Below, piece after piece: positions 62,022-64,000 of a stretch of 64,000 nucleotides of DNA. A program made the position numbers and the translations under genes. Under the pieces are notes generated by a model. The model made no database searches. It was given only the letters and a program-made list of their open reading frames with translations, and was not told where the DNA came from. This DNA comes from Alnus glutinosa (lineage: Eukaryota; Streptophyta; Magnoliopsida; Fagales; Betulaceae): NCBI RefSeq assembly GCF_958979055.1, contig NC_084886.1, forward strand, positions 43,202,654-43,266,653, read 5' to 3'. The first letter of the stretch is position 1. Each line of letters opens with the position of its first letter.

Positions 62022-62940
62022 AATTTATGAATATGATTTTTGAGAATTAGGTTTAATTGTCCTTCACTTATTACTGTTCTTCTGTTGACTTTATAACTCA
62101 TTAAAAATTAATATATATATATATATATATAATGACAGCTAATACATAAACAGTATTAATACTGTATTTGAAAAGAAAAAAAAAAAGAAAAAAAGAGTAG
62201 CTTATTATTTATATTGGAATAAGCCATAAATGAGATTCATAAACAGTAATAGTATTTATGAAAAATAAATAATAAGAGTTATTTTTATTGGAATAAGAAG
62301 AGAGAGAGATGTACAGAAGGGATAGGTGCGTGGGTCAAAAATAAGCTTGCTTGCCCAAGAAGCATAGAATAAAAAAAGAGAGTAGTAATTAAAAAAGGGT
62401 CAAAGTCAAAAAGGCAGTAATAAATTAAAGTAACAAAAGAGTATTTATTATTAATATCCAATTAAAGCAGAATAAAAACGTTATTGATGGGGGGTGGGGG
62501 GGGAATTTAATTCCCAGTCAAGCAAGAGTGAAGAAAGTCAATCTTTTTGTGGGGCTAGCTTGTACTTCACCAAAAAAAAAAAGTCTCTAGATTCCTTAAT
62601 TCACCGGAAATCTTTCAGTATTAAATGGGAAAAGGGCGTGTGACTATTTATGATGAGGTTCAGGGCACGAAAACTAATGAACGCAGAATACTACTTTTTC
62701 TAGAAATGTCCTCCCTTAACTCCAGTCAAAATTAAATTTACTTCTAAGAGTGACGGTAAGGTCCTCTGCTTATTTACGCTTGGTAAAAATTAACGGTAAA
62801 AATTGTGAGATTAGGAAAGAATTATTTACGGTTAATTTTTGCACAAAAATATCTCCAATCATTTTTTTTTTTTTTTTTCTGAAAGCCATAGACATTTAGC
62901 TACGAGTGTGACCTCGTGGTAGCCCATCACTATTTTAAAA
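61030..62940. other. Gene-free spacer and distal upstream region of the GA2ox gene
   Basis: Frames at 61104-61322 and 61586-61798 show nothing recognisable. A (TTA)n run lies at 61989-62018, an (AT)n run at 62111-62130 and a G-run (62490-62502). Confidence 0.4.
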
Positions 62941-62964
62941 TTCCAATTCTCAGTCGCTCTCTCG

Positions 62965-63055
62965 CCCATAAATATCTTCATTATCAGTTCTCGGAAACTC
63001 CCTAACCTTCTTTCTCGTCCTTCATAACACTCTCTCTCTCTCTCTCTCTGTTATC
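62965..63055 (+). promoter_or_regulatory. Putative core promoter and leader of the GA 2-oxidase gene
   Basis: A TATA-like word (CCCATAAATATC) sits at 62965-62976, about 125 bases before the start codon. A (CT)n pyrimidine patch lies at 63029-63048 within the presumed leader. This fits a plant core promoter but is not proof. Confidence 0.4.
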
Positions 63056-63099
63056 TTTCCCATCTTTTGCTTCTTTTACTCACTGTGTAGAAAATTAGA

Positions 63100-63479
63100 A
63101 TGGTGGTACCGCCGAGTACCATTCTTGGCAGCGAAAAACTTCGAGCCATGGAGCTTCCTGTAGTCGACCTTTCGGCCGAGAGATCAGAGGTGTCGAAGCT
63201 CATTGTTAAGGCATGTGAAGAATATGGTTTTTTTAAGGTGGTCAACCATGGTGTCCCTGAGGAGGTTATAGTAAGACTAGAAGAACAAGTCCTCAGCTTT
63301 TTTGCCCTACCAGTGTCTGAAAAACAACGGGCTGGGCCGGCTGACCCTTTAGGCTATGGCTGCAAGAACATAGGCTTCAATGGAGATACGGGAGAGGTGG
63401 AATATCTTACACTTAATACAAATCCACTCTCCATCGCTCAGAGATCCAAAACCATGTCCAATGACCCTTCCAAATTCAG
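63100..63479 (+). CDS. Gibberellin 2-beta-dioxygenase, first exon (rest beyond window)
   Basis: The exon gives 126 codons plus two bases and ends at the donor AAATTCAG|GTTTTT (63479/63480). The protein is the N-terminal half of a 2-oxoglutarate/Fe(II) dioxygenase (DIOX_N domain). It shows LPVVDLSAE (19-27), GFFKVVNHGVP (43-53), the AGPADPLGYGCKNIGFNGD region (78-96) and GEVEYLTLNTNP. The GYGCKNIGFNGD block and the adjacent VEYL segment are characteristic of C19-type GA 2-oxidases, close to the GA2ox4/6 group. These enzymes 2-beta-hydroxylate active GAs and their precursors, turning off gibberellin signalling in the cytosol. The iron ligands (HxD...H) and 2-oxoglutarate Arg are in later exons outside the window. 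Bases 63480-64000 are intron 1, with no second exon visible. Confidence 0.92.
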
Positions 63480-64000
63480 GTTTTTAACACTTTTCTTGCC
63501 TCCATTTGTTTTTTCATTCCAATGGCTCCTTGCATGGTTTGTTTGCCTTTTGTTTCTCTCTCAATGTTTTCTTACAGCTATTTTCAACTACTATCTGCTA
63601 TTCATATAGTTTTTTGTTAATCGATACTTATTTGTGCATGGCGGCGAGACTATATATATTTATATTTATATTTATATATATATATAGAAGAAATCGTAGC
63701 AATAAGACCATGCTAGCTAGCTCACAAACGTTGCTGGCATTCCATGCAATTCAAGTTACATATACCACTCAAAAAGAAAAGGAAGATATTTATAACTATT
63801 TATTACGATATATATATATATATCATGGAAAATAATCTTTATAGAAGAAACTTACTTTTTTCTATAGCATTTTATTGTAGTATTTCGAAAGGAATTTGCA
63901 GTTCTTAAACAGGGTATATTCGTTATCCTAATAGCGTCGCGGTGTTCTGGGAAAGGACCAAAGACAAGTTGCCTGGTTAGGGTTGAGTTTAGCACTGTTA
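63480..64000 (+). other. Intron 1 of the GA 2-oxidase gene (incomplete)
   Basis: T-rich intron sequence after the donor at 63480, with small AT runs near 63650-63690 and 63808-63825. No exon 2 homology is visible before the window ends. Confidence 0.75.

Noticed and set aside
63506..63835. 109-residue frame after the GA 2-oxidase exon
   Set aside because: It lies in intron 1, is rich in Phe, Ile and Tyr from T-rich and AT-repeat sequence, and does not match the second exon of GA 2-oxidases.

Overview
This is plant nuclear DNA, almost certainly from a eudicot and probably from a woody rosid. It is AT-rich, carries spliced genes for plant-specific families, has long (AT)n microsatellites, and is crowded with plant transposable elements: non-LTR LINEs, Mutator-like and hAT-like DNA elements, LTR remnants primed by initiator-Met tRNA, and small inverted-repeat elements. 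The species cannot be named from the sequence alone.

Layout. Positions 631-12386 (+) hold the last three coding exons of SAC9, a phosphoinositide phosphatase. Its final intron is 10.7 kb long and is stuffed with nested transposons: a LINE in sense orientation that was later split by a Mutator-like element and by a solo LTR, two antisense LINE fragments, and a GC-rich repeat block. A decayed 2-oxoglutarate dioxygenase tail lies at about 13.0-13.3 kb (-), then an LTR-retrotransposon remnant at 15.1-15.6 kb, then an intact single-exon F-box gene (16260-17348, -). After TE-rich spacer there is a DUF538 gene (22649-23077, +), a complete ten-exon serine carboxypeptidase-like gene (25749-30039, -), and a complete ten-exon SENSITIVE TO FREEZING 2 gene (33162-40841, -). 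From 40.9 to 63.1 kb I see no gene, only transposon remnants, hairpins and microsatellites. The first exon of a gibberellin 2-oxidase (63100-63479, +) closes the window; its gene runs off the right edge.

The genes are independent housekeeping, stress and hormone genes, not an operon or an evident functional cluster. I rebuilt exon-intron structures by hand for SAC9 (partial), SCPL and SFR2. Every junction is GT-AG except one GC-AG intron in SCPL, and the reading frame is continuous across all of them. I found no convincing new biological system. The most notable points are the dated nest of transposons in the SAC9 intron, an LTR family with a dense array of CpG-containing palindromes, twin 29-bp palindromes at 57.3-57.4 kb, a long near-perfect hairpin at 58.7 kb, a duplicated SCPL upstream region, and the GC-AG intron.
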